Assembly (NCBI RefSeq): GCF_039831995.1
Contig: NZ_JBDOIO010000003.1
Span: 1,488,001-1,552,000 of the forward strand
Reading direction: 5' to 3'
DNA: 64,000 bases
Origin: Paenibacillus pabuli
GTDB taxonomy: Bacteria; Bacillota; Bacilli; Paenibacillales; Paenibacillaceae
Of this stretch, positions 45,872 to 55,129 are shown piece after piece; within the stretch, counting starts at the first letter, position 1, and every line of letters starts with the position of its first letter. Position numbers and translations under genes: made by a program. The notes beneath the pieces are model-generated. The model had not been told where the DNA came from, searched no databases, and worked only from the letters and a program-made list of their open reading frames with translations.

Positions 45872-47188
45872 ATGTTTAAACGACTCATGATTGGAATGGC
45901 AGTCTCACTCCTGCTGCTCGCAACAGCCTGTTCTGGTACGGATCATACGGGTGCTGGCGGTAATACGGATCAAGGAGGCGAATCAAACAGTCAGGTTGAA
46001 CTGCGCATGATGTGGTGGGGTGATCAGAAGAGGGCAGATATTACAAATGAAGCTCTCCAAGTATTTCAGGAAAAACATCCGGACATCAAAATTGTAGGCG
46101 AATTCGCGCCTTCCTCGGGGTATTTTGACAAATTGAATACGCAGCTGGCGTCAGGCACGGCACCTGATGTGTTCTTCCTGGGTGGAAATGTGGTCGATTA
46201 TGCCAAAAAGGATGTCTTGCTCAACCTCGATCCATATGTTGGAAATGAATTAAACCTGGACGGCATGGATACCACCATGGTGGAATACGGGCGTCTTGAC
46301 GGGAAGCTTCAGCATATTTCAGCCGGCGCCAACGCACGCGGAATTGTGATCAACAAGGCGTTGTTCGAAAAAGCAGGCATCCCTCTGCCTGATACGGATT
46401 GGAGCTGGGAAGATTATGCGGCAATCAGCAAGGAGCTTTCTGACAAGCTCGGCGATGGCATATTTGGAACCTATAACTTCGCGGTGGACGGGATGGACAT
46501 CTACCTGAAGCAGCGTGGCAAACAGCTGTACGACATGACAAACGGTACATTGGGTTTTGCACAGGAAGATATTCTCGAATGGTTTCAATACTGGGAAAAG
46601 GCATCGGCATCCGGTGGTGTAGTCACACCTGAGATGCAGGTCTCCAATCCGCATGATGACACGAGTAAATCACTGCTGATTACAGGCAAAGCGGCCATGA
46701 CACTGCTTCCCTCCAACCAGCTCGCTGCATTCCAGAGCCTGACGGAGGATCCGCTCATTCTGCATCCGGTTCCGCGCGGTCCGAAAGGTACAGGTGTCGT
46801 ATTTGAATCCAGTCAGGGATTGTCCGGCTATGCGAATACCAAACATCCGAAAGAGGTTGCCATGCTGATGGACTTCTGGATCAATGATCCGGATGCGGCC
46901 CGAATTCTTGGCAATGACCGCGGCGTTCCGGTTACGGAAACCAATCGTAATCTTCTTCAGGAAGAAGCCGGAGCCGTTGAAGAACTTGTATATAACTATA
47001 CCAATTTCGTATCCGAAGCCACCAAAACAGAACCTTTTGATGTGAGTTATAACCCTCCAGGTTTTGCGGAATTCTCCAAGCTGGCTCAGACGACAACCCA
47101 GGAGATCGGATTCGGACGCAAAAGTGTCGAGGAGGCTGTATCAAGCTTCTACAGCGGTACTCTCCGGATCTTCGAATCCAACCAATAA
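45872..47188 (+). CDS. Sugar ABC transporter substrate-binding lipoprotein
   Basis: This 438-residue protein has a lipoprotein signal peptide (MFKRLMIGMAV, lipobox LATAC) and a type I sugar-binding fold (LRMMWWGDQKRADITNEAL, GTAPDVFFLGG, TGKAAMTLLPSNQL). It should deliver an oligosaccharide to the two permeases upstream. ATG at 45872 has GGGAGG 7 bases upstream. The 106-base gap after the second permease allows higher expression of the binding protein. The sugar cannot be deduced. Confidence 0.95.
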   Translation: MFKRLMIGMAVSLLLLATACSGTDHTGAGGNTDQGGESNSQVELRMMWWGDQKRADITNEALQVFQEKHPDIKIVGEFAPSSGYFDKLNTQLASGTAPDVFFLGGNVVDYAKKDVLLNLDPYVGNELNLDGMDTTMVEYGRLDGKLQHISAGANARGIVINKALFEKAGIPLPDTDWSWEDYAAISKELSDKLGDGIFGTYNFAVDGMDIYLKQRGKQLYDMTNGTLGFAQEDILEWFQYWEKASASGGVVTPEMQVSNPHDDTSKSLLITGKAAMTLLPSNQLAAFQSLTEDPLILHPVPRGPKGTGVVFESSQGLSGYANTKHPKEVAMLMDFWINDPDAARILGNDRGVPVTETNRNLLQEEAGAVEELVYNYTNFVSEATKTEPFDVSYNPPGFAEFSKLAQTTTQEIGFGRKSVEEAVSSFYSGTLRIFESNQ

Positions 47189-47217
47189 TAATAACCAAGT
47201 CCCATAAGGAGGCCAAC

Positions 47218-48864
47218 ATGGCAGAAGCACTATTGAACCGGCTGCGCCATATGTCCATTCAAGACCTCGTGCAGCCGGGTAAACCGGAAGATGCAGTGCT
47301 CTTGCAGGAATGGCAGGAATCGGGAGTCCGTTTTGCCGCTTCGGCTGGAGGACTGGAACAGGCATATTATGCTGCAGTAGAAAGGCTCCTTGCCTGCATC
47401 GTTCCCATGAATGGCGGAGATCCTGTTCTGCAGGAAGGAGGAATCTACCTCGGCTGCTGGCTAGAGAGCACGGGTACGATTAACGCAGAGCTGCTCTCCC
47501 GCTTCATTCCTTCGGTTTCCCTAGCAACCTACCTAAGCTTTGCCGCTCATCAGCGGGAGGATGGTTTGCTGCCTTACAAACTGACGGAGAATGGTCCCTC
47601 CTACCGGCAAATTCAACTCGTTACTCCGCTTGCACGAAGCGTTTGGAACCACTACCAGCTTCACGGTAAGGACCGGACTTTTCTGAGAACGATGTATACA
47701 GCGATGACACGTTTTGACGAATGGATTGCACGACACCGGGATACCCGGGGAACCGGATGTGTTGAGGCTTTCAGCACATTTGACACCGGACATGATCTAT
47801 CACCGAGGTTCTGGCATGTGCCGGATACACCTTACCAGAATGATCCAAGTGCATACCATCCGGATTCCCCGGTATTGCCTTTCCTGGCACCGGATCTAAC
47901 CGCCAATATCTATTGCCAGCGCATATATTTGTCCCGAATGGCAGAGGAGCTTGGCGAGTCCGGTTTGGAATGGAAGGCAAAAGCTGAATTCAGTCTGGAC
48001 CGACTCTTTCGTTACTGTTATGACGAAGAAGATTTGTTCTTTTATGATCGTGATCGCAATAACAAGCTCGTTCGAGTTCAATCGGATGTGCTGCTGCGCG
48101 TGATGGCCTGCGAGGTGGGTGATCATCATTTGTTCGACGAGGTATTACGAAGATATCTGCTCAATACACGCAAGTTTTTTGCCCGATATCCCTTTACGTC
48201 CTTAGCCATGGATGATCCCCGGTTCGACCCTTCATCCACCTATAACAGCTGGGGCGGGCCGTCCAATTTCTTGAGTCTCATTCGGGCTCCCCATGCCTTC
48301 GAAAGCCACCATCGCTATGTGGAATTGACATGGGTGCTGCATCCGATTCTGGCTGCGTTATCCAGAGCGAAGCGTTTTGCTCAAACCTTAAGTCCTTGGA
48401 CTGGTGAAGAAGGCTTTACGGAAACCTACTCCCCGGCAATCCTGTGTCTTCTCGATTATGTGGAGAGGTTATGCGGCATTATGCCCGTTGGTTCAGACCT
48501 GTTGTGGTTTACCGGGCTTCTTCCCGCAGCCATGGATCATGGTGAAGAAGTTGCCGGGAATACAGCATATAGCCGAACCGTAGATGGGCAACAGTTTGAG
48601 CTGGTGAATACCTCCGATCAAATGGTGGTCTACCGAAAAGGCAGCATTCATATTCAAGCTCCGGCTGGAATCCGGCTCGTCACCGATCGTAGAGGAAAGC
48701 TGGAACATATTATTGGAATGAGTGTGCGGACGATTAAGGGCGAGCTAACCTATCAGGGAAAATCCCTGCCAATTCAAATCAAAGGAAATGAGATGCAGTG
48801 CTTCACGGAGGATGGTTTGCAAACCGTCCGGGATATTGGCATTATTTATCCAAGCTATCAATAA
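47218..48864 (+). CDS. MGH1/GH63-like (alpha/alpha)6 glycoside hydrolase
   Basis: This 548-residue protein has no signal peptide and shows the alpha-helical toroid pattern of the MGH1-like/GH63 superfamily: LTENGPSYRQIQLVTPLARSV, VEAFSTFDTGHDLSPRF, TYNSWGGPSNFL and ESHHRYVELTWVLHPI. The acidic residues in the FDTGHD and WGGPSNFL blocks are plausible catalytic sites but cannot be assigned. ATG at 47218 has AAGGAGG 6 bases upstream, 29 bases after the binding protein. It probably degrades the imported saccharide. The locus ends here at a terminator. Confidence 0.8.
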   Translation: MAEALLNRLRHMSIQDLVQPGKPEDAVLLQEWQESGVRFAASAGGLEQAYYAAVERLLACIVPMNGGDPVLQEGGIYLGCWLESTGTINAELLSRFIPSVSLATYLSFAAHQREDGLLPYKLTENGPSYRQIQLVTPLARSVWNHYQLHGKDRTFLRTMYTAMTRFDEWIARHRDTRGTGCVEAFSTFDTGHDLSPRFWHVPDTPYQNDPSAYHPDSPVLPFLAPDLTANIYCQRIYLSRMAEELGESGLEWKAKAEFSLDRLFRYCYDEEDLFFYDRDRNNKLVRVQSDVLLRVMACEVGDHHLFDEVLRRYLLNTRKFFARYPFTSLAMDDPRFDPSSTYNSWGGPSNFLSLIRAPHAFESHHRYVELTWVLHPILAALSRAKRFAQTLSPWTGEEGFTETYSPAILCLLDYVERLCGIMPVGSDLLWFTGLLPAAMDHGEEVAGNTAYSRTVDGQQFELVNTSDQMVVYRKGSIHIQAPAGIRLVTDRRGKLEHIIGMSVRTIKGELTYQGKSLPIQIKGNEMQCFTEDGLQTVRDIGIIYPSYQ

Positions 48865-48872
48865 ATAAGTTA

Positions 48873-48914
48873 AAAGGCGCAGGTGCGGAGAAGTCTCCTT
48901 GCACTTGCGCCTTT
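48873..48914 (+). terminator. Terminator of the sugar-use locus
   Basis: AAAGGCGCAGGTGC and GCACTTGCGCCTTT form a long stem with a 14-base loop. The T-run afterwards is short. Confidence 0.65.
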
Positions 48915-48995
48915 GCTATTCCAAAGCATATTCATTGCCGGGGAGAAGGTGTCCAATTTGTCCGGTTTAGCATTTCTTAAAGAAAACAGACTTCC

Positions 48996-49340
48996 TTAAG
49001 CTTTTCGCTGCCACGAGGGGTGCCGATAAAATTCAATGGTATCAATGAAACTCACGTTGTATTCCTGCTCCACTTCCGACAAATCCAGCAGTTTTCGGTC
49101 AATTTCTTTTAGTCCCATGACCACATCATGCCGCAGCAGATCCATTGCAATTTTGCCTACAAACCCGCCCTCGATCTCCTTATGTCGGTTACGAAACTCT
49201 TCATTGTAGATTAATTCCGGCGTAAAGGATAACTCAACAAACGCATTGACAAGTGTTAACTCGTTTCCTTCCCTTTGCACCGCAATATAGTAATTTCCAC
49301 GGTCATCCTTGACCAAATCCTTATTGATTTCCACGTTCAC
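48996..49340 (-). CDS. Protein of unknown function, 114 residues
   Basis: The protein (MNVEINKDLVKDDRGNYYIAV, then NAFVELSFTPELIYNEEFR) looks like a small soluble alpha/beta protein, with an acidic helical C-terminal half (LKEIDRKLLDLSEVEQEYNV). No family was recognised. GTG at 49340 is chosen because GGGAG lies 8 bases upstream; a GTG at 49349 would be too close to it. It faces the sugar locus terminator and is divergent from the next gene. The start choice is uncertain by three codons. Confidence 0.65.
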   Translation of the reverse strand: MNVEINKDLVKDDRGNYYIAVQREGNELTLVNAFVELSFTPELIYNEEFRNRHKEIEGGFVGKIAMDLLRHDVVMGLKEIDRKLLDLSEVEQEYNVSFIDTIEFYRHPSWQRKA

Positions 49341-49461
49341 TGGATTCACTCCCTATATCTTAAATGATGGACCTATCTTACAAAACATGGGCAGCCAATT
49401 GCTCACCACCTGACCTGATCCGCTCATATAATAGGTATAAACGGAGAACGGAGGATGACTT

Positions 49462-49869
49462 ATGAAGTGGCATCATCTCCATACAGGCATAACGCTGCAA
49501 CAGCGTCTGGCGGAGCTGCAGGGACATCTGGCCGAGCTCAACACACCGCAATCAGGACTTGAACCAGGCCGGATCAAACGGGTGTATTCCCGCAATTTTA
49601 TCAAAGTAAATCGACAATTGTTCATTCCGCTCAGCCTGTTGTCCATCCGTGTGTTTGATACGCCGCAAACGCGCCGGGGTGTTCGAGTGGGCATTCGTAC
49701 CGTGTTCCCATCCAAAAATGTCTTTCGAAATATCAGGCTCGTCGGCGTGGGACTCGATTATCTGGAGCTTCAGGGAACGGGAAAATTCCCTTCACGCATC
49801 CTGTTTCCCCTGACCCAGATCGAATCCATCTATCGCCCAGCACTCAAGAAGAAAAAGCAGACACGTTGA
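49462..49869 (+). CDS. Basic protein of unknown function, 135 residues
   Basis: This protein starts MKWHHLHTGITLQQRLAELQ and has a beta-rich middle (RVYSRNFIKVNRQLFIPLSL, VRVGIRTVFPSKNVFRNI) with a lysine tail (PALKKKKQTR). The pattern could be a small barrel with a nucleic acid or surface role, but no family was recognised. ATG at 49462 has GGAGG 7 bases upstream, so it is a good gene by start signal. No terminator of its own is clear; it converges with the P450 gene. Confidence 0.7.
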   Translation: MKWHHLHTGITLQQRLAELQGHLAELNTPQSGLEPGRIKRVYSRNFIKVNRQLFIPLSLLSIRVFDTPQTRRGVRVGIRTVFPSKNVFRNIRLVGVGLDYLELQGTGKFPSRILFPLTQIESIYRPALKKKKQTR

Positions 49870-49951
49870 TCAGTCCCATGCCCTTTCAGATGTACTGCCC
49901 TTACAATTATAACGCAACTTGTATCGCTCTGCCTGCCCAGGGCTTCACGGC

Positions 49952-49990
49952 AAAAAAACGGTGAGCACAACATGTCTCTGTGTCTCACCG
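49952..49990 (-). terminator. Intrinsic terminator after the P450-reductase gene
   Basis: CGGTGAG and CTCACCG form the stem (inner CACA/TGTG pairs extend it), followed on the minus strand by TTTTTTT. It lies 53 bases past the stop codon at 50044. Confidence 0.75.
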
Positions 49991-50043
49991 CGAAGCTCAT
50001 ACATGTAATACGGATTGCCATCCGTTTTACTTGGGTTATCCCT

Positions 50044-53000
50044 TTATAGTCCTGTCCAAACATCCTTGGCATAGCGGCCTTCCTGCTGTAAACGTTCCAG
50101 CCATGCATCTGCCTCATCTGCGGAGCAGCCGCTGATGTCGGTGTATGCTTTTTTGAGCGTCGCCTCCACATCGGGGGCCATCTTGCTGCCGTCTCCACAA
50201 ATATACAAATGCCCACCCTGCTCAAGCAGAGGAATCAGCTTCTCGGCGTCATCTCTCATCAGATGCTGGACATAACATTTATCCTGTCCATCAATTCTGG
50301 AAAAGGCGGTGTGGAGCTGGACAAGTCCTTCTTGCTGTGCAGCTTCAAGCTCCTTTTTATACAAATAATCATGCTCCGGGTTGCGGCATCCAAAGTACAG
50401 ATGGGCTTCGCCAACCTTCTGCCCTTGTTCCTTCAGGACCCGTCTTGCTTGCAGGAATCCACGGAATGGTGCCACTCCCGTTCCTGGACCCACCATGATA
50501 ACCGGCACTTCCGCTTGAGCTGGCAGTTCAAACCCGGATTCCGGTGTCCGGATAAACATGACCACCTCTTCACCCGGTTTCAGGTTCGCCAGATAATTGG
50601 ACGCTATACCTCTATACTCCCCTTGTCCGCTCCAGGCCGGAGCACGAACCACGCTGACGGTGATACTGGCCTGCTCTGGCTGCACCCGAGGTGAACTCGA
50701 GATGGAGTAATATCTCGCTTTGAGGGAAGGCAGCAGCTCCAGGAAACGTTCGAACGGCATTTCGCATGCCTCGTACTTCACGAGATAATCCAGCATCGAT
50801 ACCCGCTTTTCACGCACTTCTTCCATATATACGGATTCATCCAGAAGCGCTTCAAGCTCCTTCTTGTGCGGCGGACATACGGTGTACGCTGCCAGTTCTC
50901 TCAGCTGGGCACGTGTTGCCGCCTCTTGCAATTCCACGCTGTGGCTGAGCAAGTCATACAGATTAACCGGCTGATGCAGGGGCAAATGCGCGGCACTTCG
51001 ACCGGATGCGTCCAACACCAGGTGCTCCGTACCCGTGAAACCATAACGCTTGAGAACACGCTCCACGAGTTCCGGTGGATTTTGCGGGAGAATCCCCAGA
51101 TGATCGCCTTCCTTGTATGTCATGCCTTCGGGCAGTTGAATCTCCAGATGACGCGTGCTCCGCTCGCTGCCTGCATCATGAAGTTCCCGATTCTCCAAGA
51201 TGTGAGCCACATGGGCATCGTACGTATCTGCAAGCGGCGTCACCGCATGTCCACTGACAAACTGTACGGACAATGAACTGCGCTCACTGCCTGAGCTGTT
51301 GTTCAGCTTCAGTCCCATCGCATGTGCCAGATCCGGCCACAATTGCTCACTCCAGTCCTCAACCTGCTTCTCAAAGTCTCCGCTGGCATCACTTTCGCCA
51401 AGTGGGGATAAGCGAGTCGCCCCCTTGGAAGACAGCTGTTCATCAATCAAACGCGGAATACGCTGATACGTGCTGGCCCAGTTATGATCCCCGCAACCAA
51501 GAACCGCAAAGCGCACGCCTTCAAAGGCCTTGGAATCTGCATGCTGGATCCATTCTACAAAATTCCTGGCATTGCTCGGCGGCTGACCGTTGTAGGATGC
51601 ACTGACAATAATAACCGCACCTTCCTTCGGCAGGTTGCCTACCCGATTGTCCAATGCCTCTACTTCGCTGCGAAAACCATGATATCGCGCAGTATCAGCA
51701 ATTTCACGTGCAATGCCTTCAGCGGTACCCAGATTGGAACCGTACAGGACCAGCATCGGGGTGTGATGGGCATTCGCCGTATCAAGCTCTTTTCGTTTGG
51801 CAGCAGGAGCTGGCTCTTCCAACGCAACACCTGGTACAGCCATGACAGGCTGCCCACCACGAGCACGAACACGGATGGTGAAATGATCCGGCTTAAGTGT
51901 CAATGTTTCTTTTACCTTCAACTGATAATCCGTATGATCAATGAGCTCAAAATGTTTCAAGACCATGCCCAGCACAAGCGTTGCCTCCTGAAGTGCGAAC
52001 TGCTGCCCAATACAGGCCCGCTGACCATTGCCAAAAGGCTTATAGGCATCATGCGGTACCTTGCTTGGATCTTCGAACCGCTCGGGACGGAACTCCTCTA
52101 CATCCTCACCCCAGGCATCGCGGTCCCGATGCAGCTTGGGAATGAGCACACTGACGCTGTCCCCTTTTTTCAGCGGATACTCTCCGGCGAGTACGGTATC
52201 TTCTTTGGCGTAAAGGGAAAACGCTGGAGCTGTTGGCCACAGACGCAGTGCTTCGTTCAATACCATACGGATATATTTCAGACTCCGAACCTGATTGTAC
52301 GTTGGAACCGGATCTTTCAGAATCTGGTCAGCCTCGGCTTGTGCCTTAGCCAGCTTATCCGGATTTTTCATCAAGTAATAGATGGCAAAAGATAACAGCC
52401 CACTCGTTGTCTCATGCCCTGCGATCAGGAACGTAATGATCTGATAACGGATATTTTCATCATCGAGTGTTTCTCCCGTTTCCGGGTCCTTGCCGCTCAG
52501 CATATGGGATAACAGATCGTCTGCGCCTTCCTGAGGCTGCTCTTTGCGCTCTGCGATAATATGATCGACCAGCGTGAACATGGAGCGAATATCCTGCTCA
52601 AATTGTTTCTTTTTGCTGATCATCAATTTGTCCTGCAGACGAAGGCGCTGCAGTGAACTCATCGATTCATCCAGTGCGCGTACCATGCTCGTAATAAATG
52701 GATGGGGTTCTTCCCGATAAAAGCTGTTAAACCGATAATTGAATCCACATAACCCGATCGTATCCAGGGTTAAACGCGTCATATCATCGGGTACGTTCAC
52801 CGTTTCATCGGGATTCAGCCGTGACCATTTCTGAACAAGCTGCACAGCCAGATCGATCATCTTATTATGATATCCCTGCATTGCACGCTGACTGAAGCTG
52901 GGCAGAAGCACGTTATGGGCTTTTTTCCAGTTGGGTTCATCGGTCCAGCTTGTGAAGAGGCCATCTCCAGCAAAAGCACGAACTTTCGCAAGAGGTGCCC

Positions 53001-53217
53001 ACACACGCTTATCGAATTTGGATTCATCCGTTACCTCGGCGACCAGCTCATGACCTGAAATATACAGCTCGCTTCGCCCCGGGTATTCCATTCGAAAGAT
53101 CGGTCCGTATTCCTCTGCAAGCTTAACCAGGGATTGCACGGGCTCATCAAAGTTTAATTGGGGCAAGTTGCCCAGTGGCCCATAGGTTTTGGGCTGGGGT
53201 ACTGACTTAGGCGGCAT
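50044..53217 (-). CDS. Bifunctional cytochrome P450/NADPH-P450 reductase (CYP102 type)
   Basis: This 1057-residue protein is a self-sufficient fatty-acid hydroxylase like P450 BM3. The haem domain has [11 protein letters not shown] (oxygen binding), [11 protein letters not shown] with the ExxR motif, and the haem ligand Cys402 in [16 protein letters not shown] linker leads to an FMN flavodoxin domain ([13 protein letters not shown]) and an FAD/NADPH reductase domain ([40 protein letters not shown]). It is soluble. ATG at 53217 has GAGGAG 9 bases upstream; a TTG at 53238 is less likely. In Bacillus such genes are controlled by TetR-type repressors; none is adjacent, but an imperfect palindrome lies upstream. 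Confidence 0.97.
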   Translation of the reverse strand: MPPKSVPQPKTYGPLGNLPQLNFDEPVQSLVKLAEEYGPIFRMEYPGRSELYISGHELVAEVTDESKFDKRVWAPLAKVRAFAGDGLFTSWTDEPNWKKAHNVLLPSFSQRAMQGYHNKMIDLAVQLVQKWSRLNPDETVNVPDDMTRLTLDTIGLCGFNYRFNSFYREEPHPFITSMVRALDESMSSLQRLRLQDKLMISKKKQFEQDIRSMFTLVDHIIAERKEQPQEGADDLLSHMLSGKDPETGETLDDENIRYQIITFLIAGHETTSGLLSFAIYYLMKNPDKLAKAQAEADQILKDPVPTYNQVRSLKYIRMVLNEALRLWPTAPAFSLYAKEDTVLAGEYPLKKGDSVSVLIPKLHRDRDAWGEDVEEFRPERFEDPSKVPHDAYKPFGNGQRACIGQQFALQEATLVLGMVLKHFELIDHTDYQLKVKETLTLKPDHFTIRVRARGGQPVMAVPGVALEEPAPAAKRKELDTANAHHTPMLVLYGSNLGTAEGIAREIADTARYHGFRSEVEALDNRVGNLPKEGAVIIVSASYNGQPPSNARNFVEWIQHADSKAFEGVRFAVLGCGDHNWASTYQRIPRLIDEQLSSKGATRLSPLGESDASGDFEKQVEDWSEQLWPDLAHAMGLKLNNSSGSERSSLSVQFVSGHAVTPLADTYDAHVAHILENRELHDAGSERSTRHLEIQLPEGMTYKEGDHLGILPQNPPELVERVLKRYGFTGTEHLVLDASGRSAAHLPLHQPVNLYDLLSHSVELQEAATRAQLRELAAYTVCPPHKKELEALLDESVYMEEVREKRVSMLDYLVKYEACEMPFERFLELLPSLKARYYSISSSPRVQPEQASITVSVVRAPAWSGQGEYRGIASNYLANLKPGEEVVMFIRTPESGFELPAQAEVPVIMVGPGTGVAPFRGFLQARRVLKEQGQKVGEAHLYFGCRNPEHDYLYKKELEAAQQEGLVQLHTAFSRIDGQDKCYVQHLMRDDAEKLIPLLEQGGHLYICGDGSKMAPDVEATLKKAYTDISGCSADEADAWLERLQQEGRYAKDVWTGL

Positions 53218-53367
53218 AAATTTCCACTCCTCTTCCAATTCGTATGTTCGACCTGATCATGAATAATGACTCTGTTAACTTAACCATTCGAATGTAAAGG
53301 GTATACCATCATTTTCTGCAAGGACTCACATTGGATTCGAATAACGATAGAACTTACTAGAACCAAC

Positions 53368-53390
53368 TGACCAAATTAGTATATTAGTCA
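53368..53390. promoter_or_regulatory. Candidate operator upstream of the P450-reductase gene
   Basis: The imperfect 23-bp palindrome TGACnAAnnTAnTAnnTTnGTCA pairs at 8 of 11 positions and lies about 150 bases before the ATG at 53217. It resembles a site for a TetR or MarR dimer. Confidence 0.4.
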
Positions 53391-53521
53391 TTTTTAAGTA
53401 AAAAAAATGGAGTGACTTCGTTTTCTTACTTTTACCCTAACATTTCCAGTTCTAATCTTCAACAGTCTCAAAGTCATAGGACCATCGGGTCGCCCCTGCT
53501 CATTGGCCTAGGTGGTCCCTT

Positions 53522-53542
53522 GGCCTGAAACGTATTCAGGCC
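53522..53542 (-). terminator. Hairpin after the glutathione peroxidase gene
   Basis: GGCCTGAA / TTCAGGCC is a perfect 8-bp stem, 39 bases past the stop codon at 53581, without a T-run. Termination is therefore uncertain. Confidence 0.35.
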
Positions 53543-53580
53543 TTCGCCACTCTGATTTTTTACGGCCACTTCATCGAAAT

Positions 53581-54138
53581 TTAGCGTTGCTTCAGCAGTT
53601 CCCTGATTTGCGTTTCCATCATCGAAGGTTCAACTGTAGTTTCATAGCGGTCACTGACCTCACCATCCGCTCGGATTAAAAACTTGGTAAAGTTCCACTT
53701 GATCCCGTCCCCGCGGTACAATGCAGGATAGTTTTCCCTTACAAAATGATCCATCCGCCGACCTTCTTCTGTTTCAAGATCATATCCGTGGAATGCTGCC
53801 TTTTCAATCAGATAATGAAATAGCGGGTGTATGGATGTTCCGGTAACCTCAATCTTATCAAACATTGGAAAGGTCACATGAAATTTGCTTTTGCAATATT
53901 TCGTGATCTCCGCGTTATTACCCGGTTCTTTATGATTGAATTGATCACAGGGAAATGCCAAAATTTCCAGTCCTTGCTTGCCATACTTGTCATAGAGCTG
54001 CTGCAGCTCCGAAAATTGCCTGGAATAGCTGCACTTGCTGGCAGTGTTTACAATAAGCAGTACCTTTCCTTCAAACTTTGATAAGTCAGCAATACGCCCA
54101 TCCTCCGAAGAAACTTGATAAGAATAAATTTGATTCAC
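53581..54138 (-). CDS. Glutathione peroxidase-like thiol peroxidase
   Basis: This 185-residue protein has the family pattern KVLLIVNTASKC (peroxidatic Cys36), ILAFPCDQFNHKEPG and WNFTKFLI. It is a cysteine type, not selenocysteine, and in Bacillales likely uses thioredoxin. It reduces hydroperoxides in the cytoplasm. The usual motif KCGFTPQY is changed to KCSYSRQF and FGNQEPG to FNHKEPG, and it is about 25 residues longer than standard members, with an insertion around AAFHGYDLETEEGRRMDHFV. The start is GTG at 54138 with GGGGG 8 bases upstream. Confidence 0.9.
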   Translation of the reverse strand: MNQIYSYQVSSEDGRIADLSKFEGKVLLIVNTASKCSYSRQFSELQQLYDKYGKQGLEILAFPCDQFNHKEPGNNAEITKYCKSKFHVTFPMFDKIEVTGTSIHPLFHYLIEKAAFHGYDLETEEGRRMDHFVRENYPALYRGDGIKWNFTKFLIRADGEVSDRYETTVEPSMMETQIRELLKQR

Positions 54139-54276
54139 GAATAGCGCCCCCTATAACATGTATACAAAAATAAGCTCTTTAGATAGATTATATCTGCATT
54201 TGCGTTATAGGTTAAATATATAATTAATATAAACTTAATAGTTTTTACCTATTAAAATAACGAGAATCAGGATACC

Positions 54277-54328
54277 GAAAAAACAACTGTCCTGAGCAGA
54301 GAAAGGTTCTACTCCATTAGACAGTTGT
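54277..54328 (-). terminator. Terminator of the lutABC operon
   Basis: ACAACTGTC (54283-54291 complement) and GACAGTTGT (54320-54328 complement) form a 9-bp stem with a 28-base loop that can pair within itself, followed on the minus strand by TTTTTT. Confidence 0.7.
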
Positions 54329-54349
54329 TGTGCTGGGATATCAGATAAT

Positions 54350-54385
54350 TAGAAGATTTAGAGATTTAGAGATTTAGAGATTTAA
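54350..54385. repeat. Short tandem repeat of GATTTAGA
   Basis: The 8-base unit gatttaga is repeated about four times in the segment between the lutC stop codon and its terminator. It is too short to be a known element, but it could vary between strains by slippage. Confidence 0.7.
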
Positions 54386-54403
54386 AAGATTCAGATGTTC
54401 GCT

Positions 54404-55129
54404 TTACCCCATAATCAGGCCGTATACCACACCCGGTCCGTGCACGCCAATCGTCAGATCGTTTTCGATATCAGAAGATCGGCTTGGACCGGAAATAAAG
54501 TGAATACCTGCAGGAAGATTCTCTCTTCCTGCTTCATCAAAGCGATTCAGCGTCTCACCCAATCGGGTATGCAATCGTTCTACCGGAATGACAATGATCA
54601 ATACAGTTGGCAGAAGGCTCACAGAACGTCCCTTCTCTGGTGATGACAGCACAGTAACTGAACCTGTGTACGCTGTCGCATAATCCGCCATGACCACGCC
54701 GATATCGGCCTCTGCGGCCCGGGCTTTCCAGTTTTCATCCGGCTTGCTGTTCCATACGGAAATCTGCACTTCCGGCAGGTTTGCTTCAAGCTGCAATTCA
54801 TCCAGTTCCTGTTCGTTCTGCCGGATCACATATTTTGCTCCCAGTTCATTTGCCTTGGTTGTAATAAAAGTCGATGCTTCCTCCAGATTCTTCACCCGAA
54901 CAATGTGAGCACCGACACTCACAAAATTATCGGTAAATGCTTGTATCCGTTTCTCTTCATCCCACTCCAGTTCATTCCAGAATGACGGTGCACCTCGAAA
55001 AGGCTGCGTTGGCGCATGTTTTTGGCGGGGCCTTCTCAACTTGGCAGCAATGCCATTCATGAACTTTTCCTGCTTCTCACGCGATCGCTTCTCCAATTGG
55101 GCCAGCCACTCCTGATGTTCAGTGCTCAT
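54404..55129 (-). CDS. lutC: Lactate utilization protein C
   Basis: This 241-residue protein is the LutC/YkgG component of the lactate oxidase complex LutABC: FVSVGAHIVRVKNLEEA, ADIGVVMADYATAYTGSV, LIIVIPVERLH and GPSRSSDIENDLTIGVHGP are the family blocks. ATG at 55129 has GGAGG 8 bases upstream, inside the end of lutB; the genes overlap by 11 bases. Together with lutA and lutB it oxidises L-lactate to pyruvate in the cytoplasm. It is followed by the operon terminator. Confidence 0.93.
   Translation of the reverse strand: MSTEHQEWLAQLEKRSREKQEKFMNGIAAKLRRPRQKHAPTQPFRGAPSFWNELEWDEEKRIQAFTDNFVSVGAHIVRVKNLEEASTFITTKANELGAKYVIRQNEQELDELQLEANLPEVQISVWNSKPDENWKARAAEADIGVVMADYATAYTGSVTVLSSPEKGRSVSLLPTVLIIVIPVERLHTRLGETLNRFDEAGRENLPAGIHFISGPSRSSDIENDLTIGVHGPGVVYGLIMG

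Larger units (their letters stand above)
53218..53580. other. Intergenic region between P450-reductase and glutathione peroxidase genes
   Basis: No gene is seen. It contains a candidate operator at 53368-53390 and a GC hairpin after the peroxidase gene at 53522-53542. Confidence 0.5.

Noticed and set aside
51484..52395. 303-codon plus-strand frame opposite the P450-reductase
   Set aside because: Antisense shadow within a conserved fusion enzyme.
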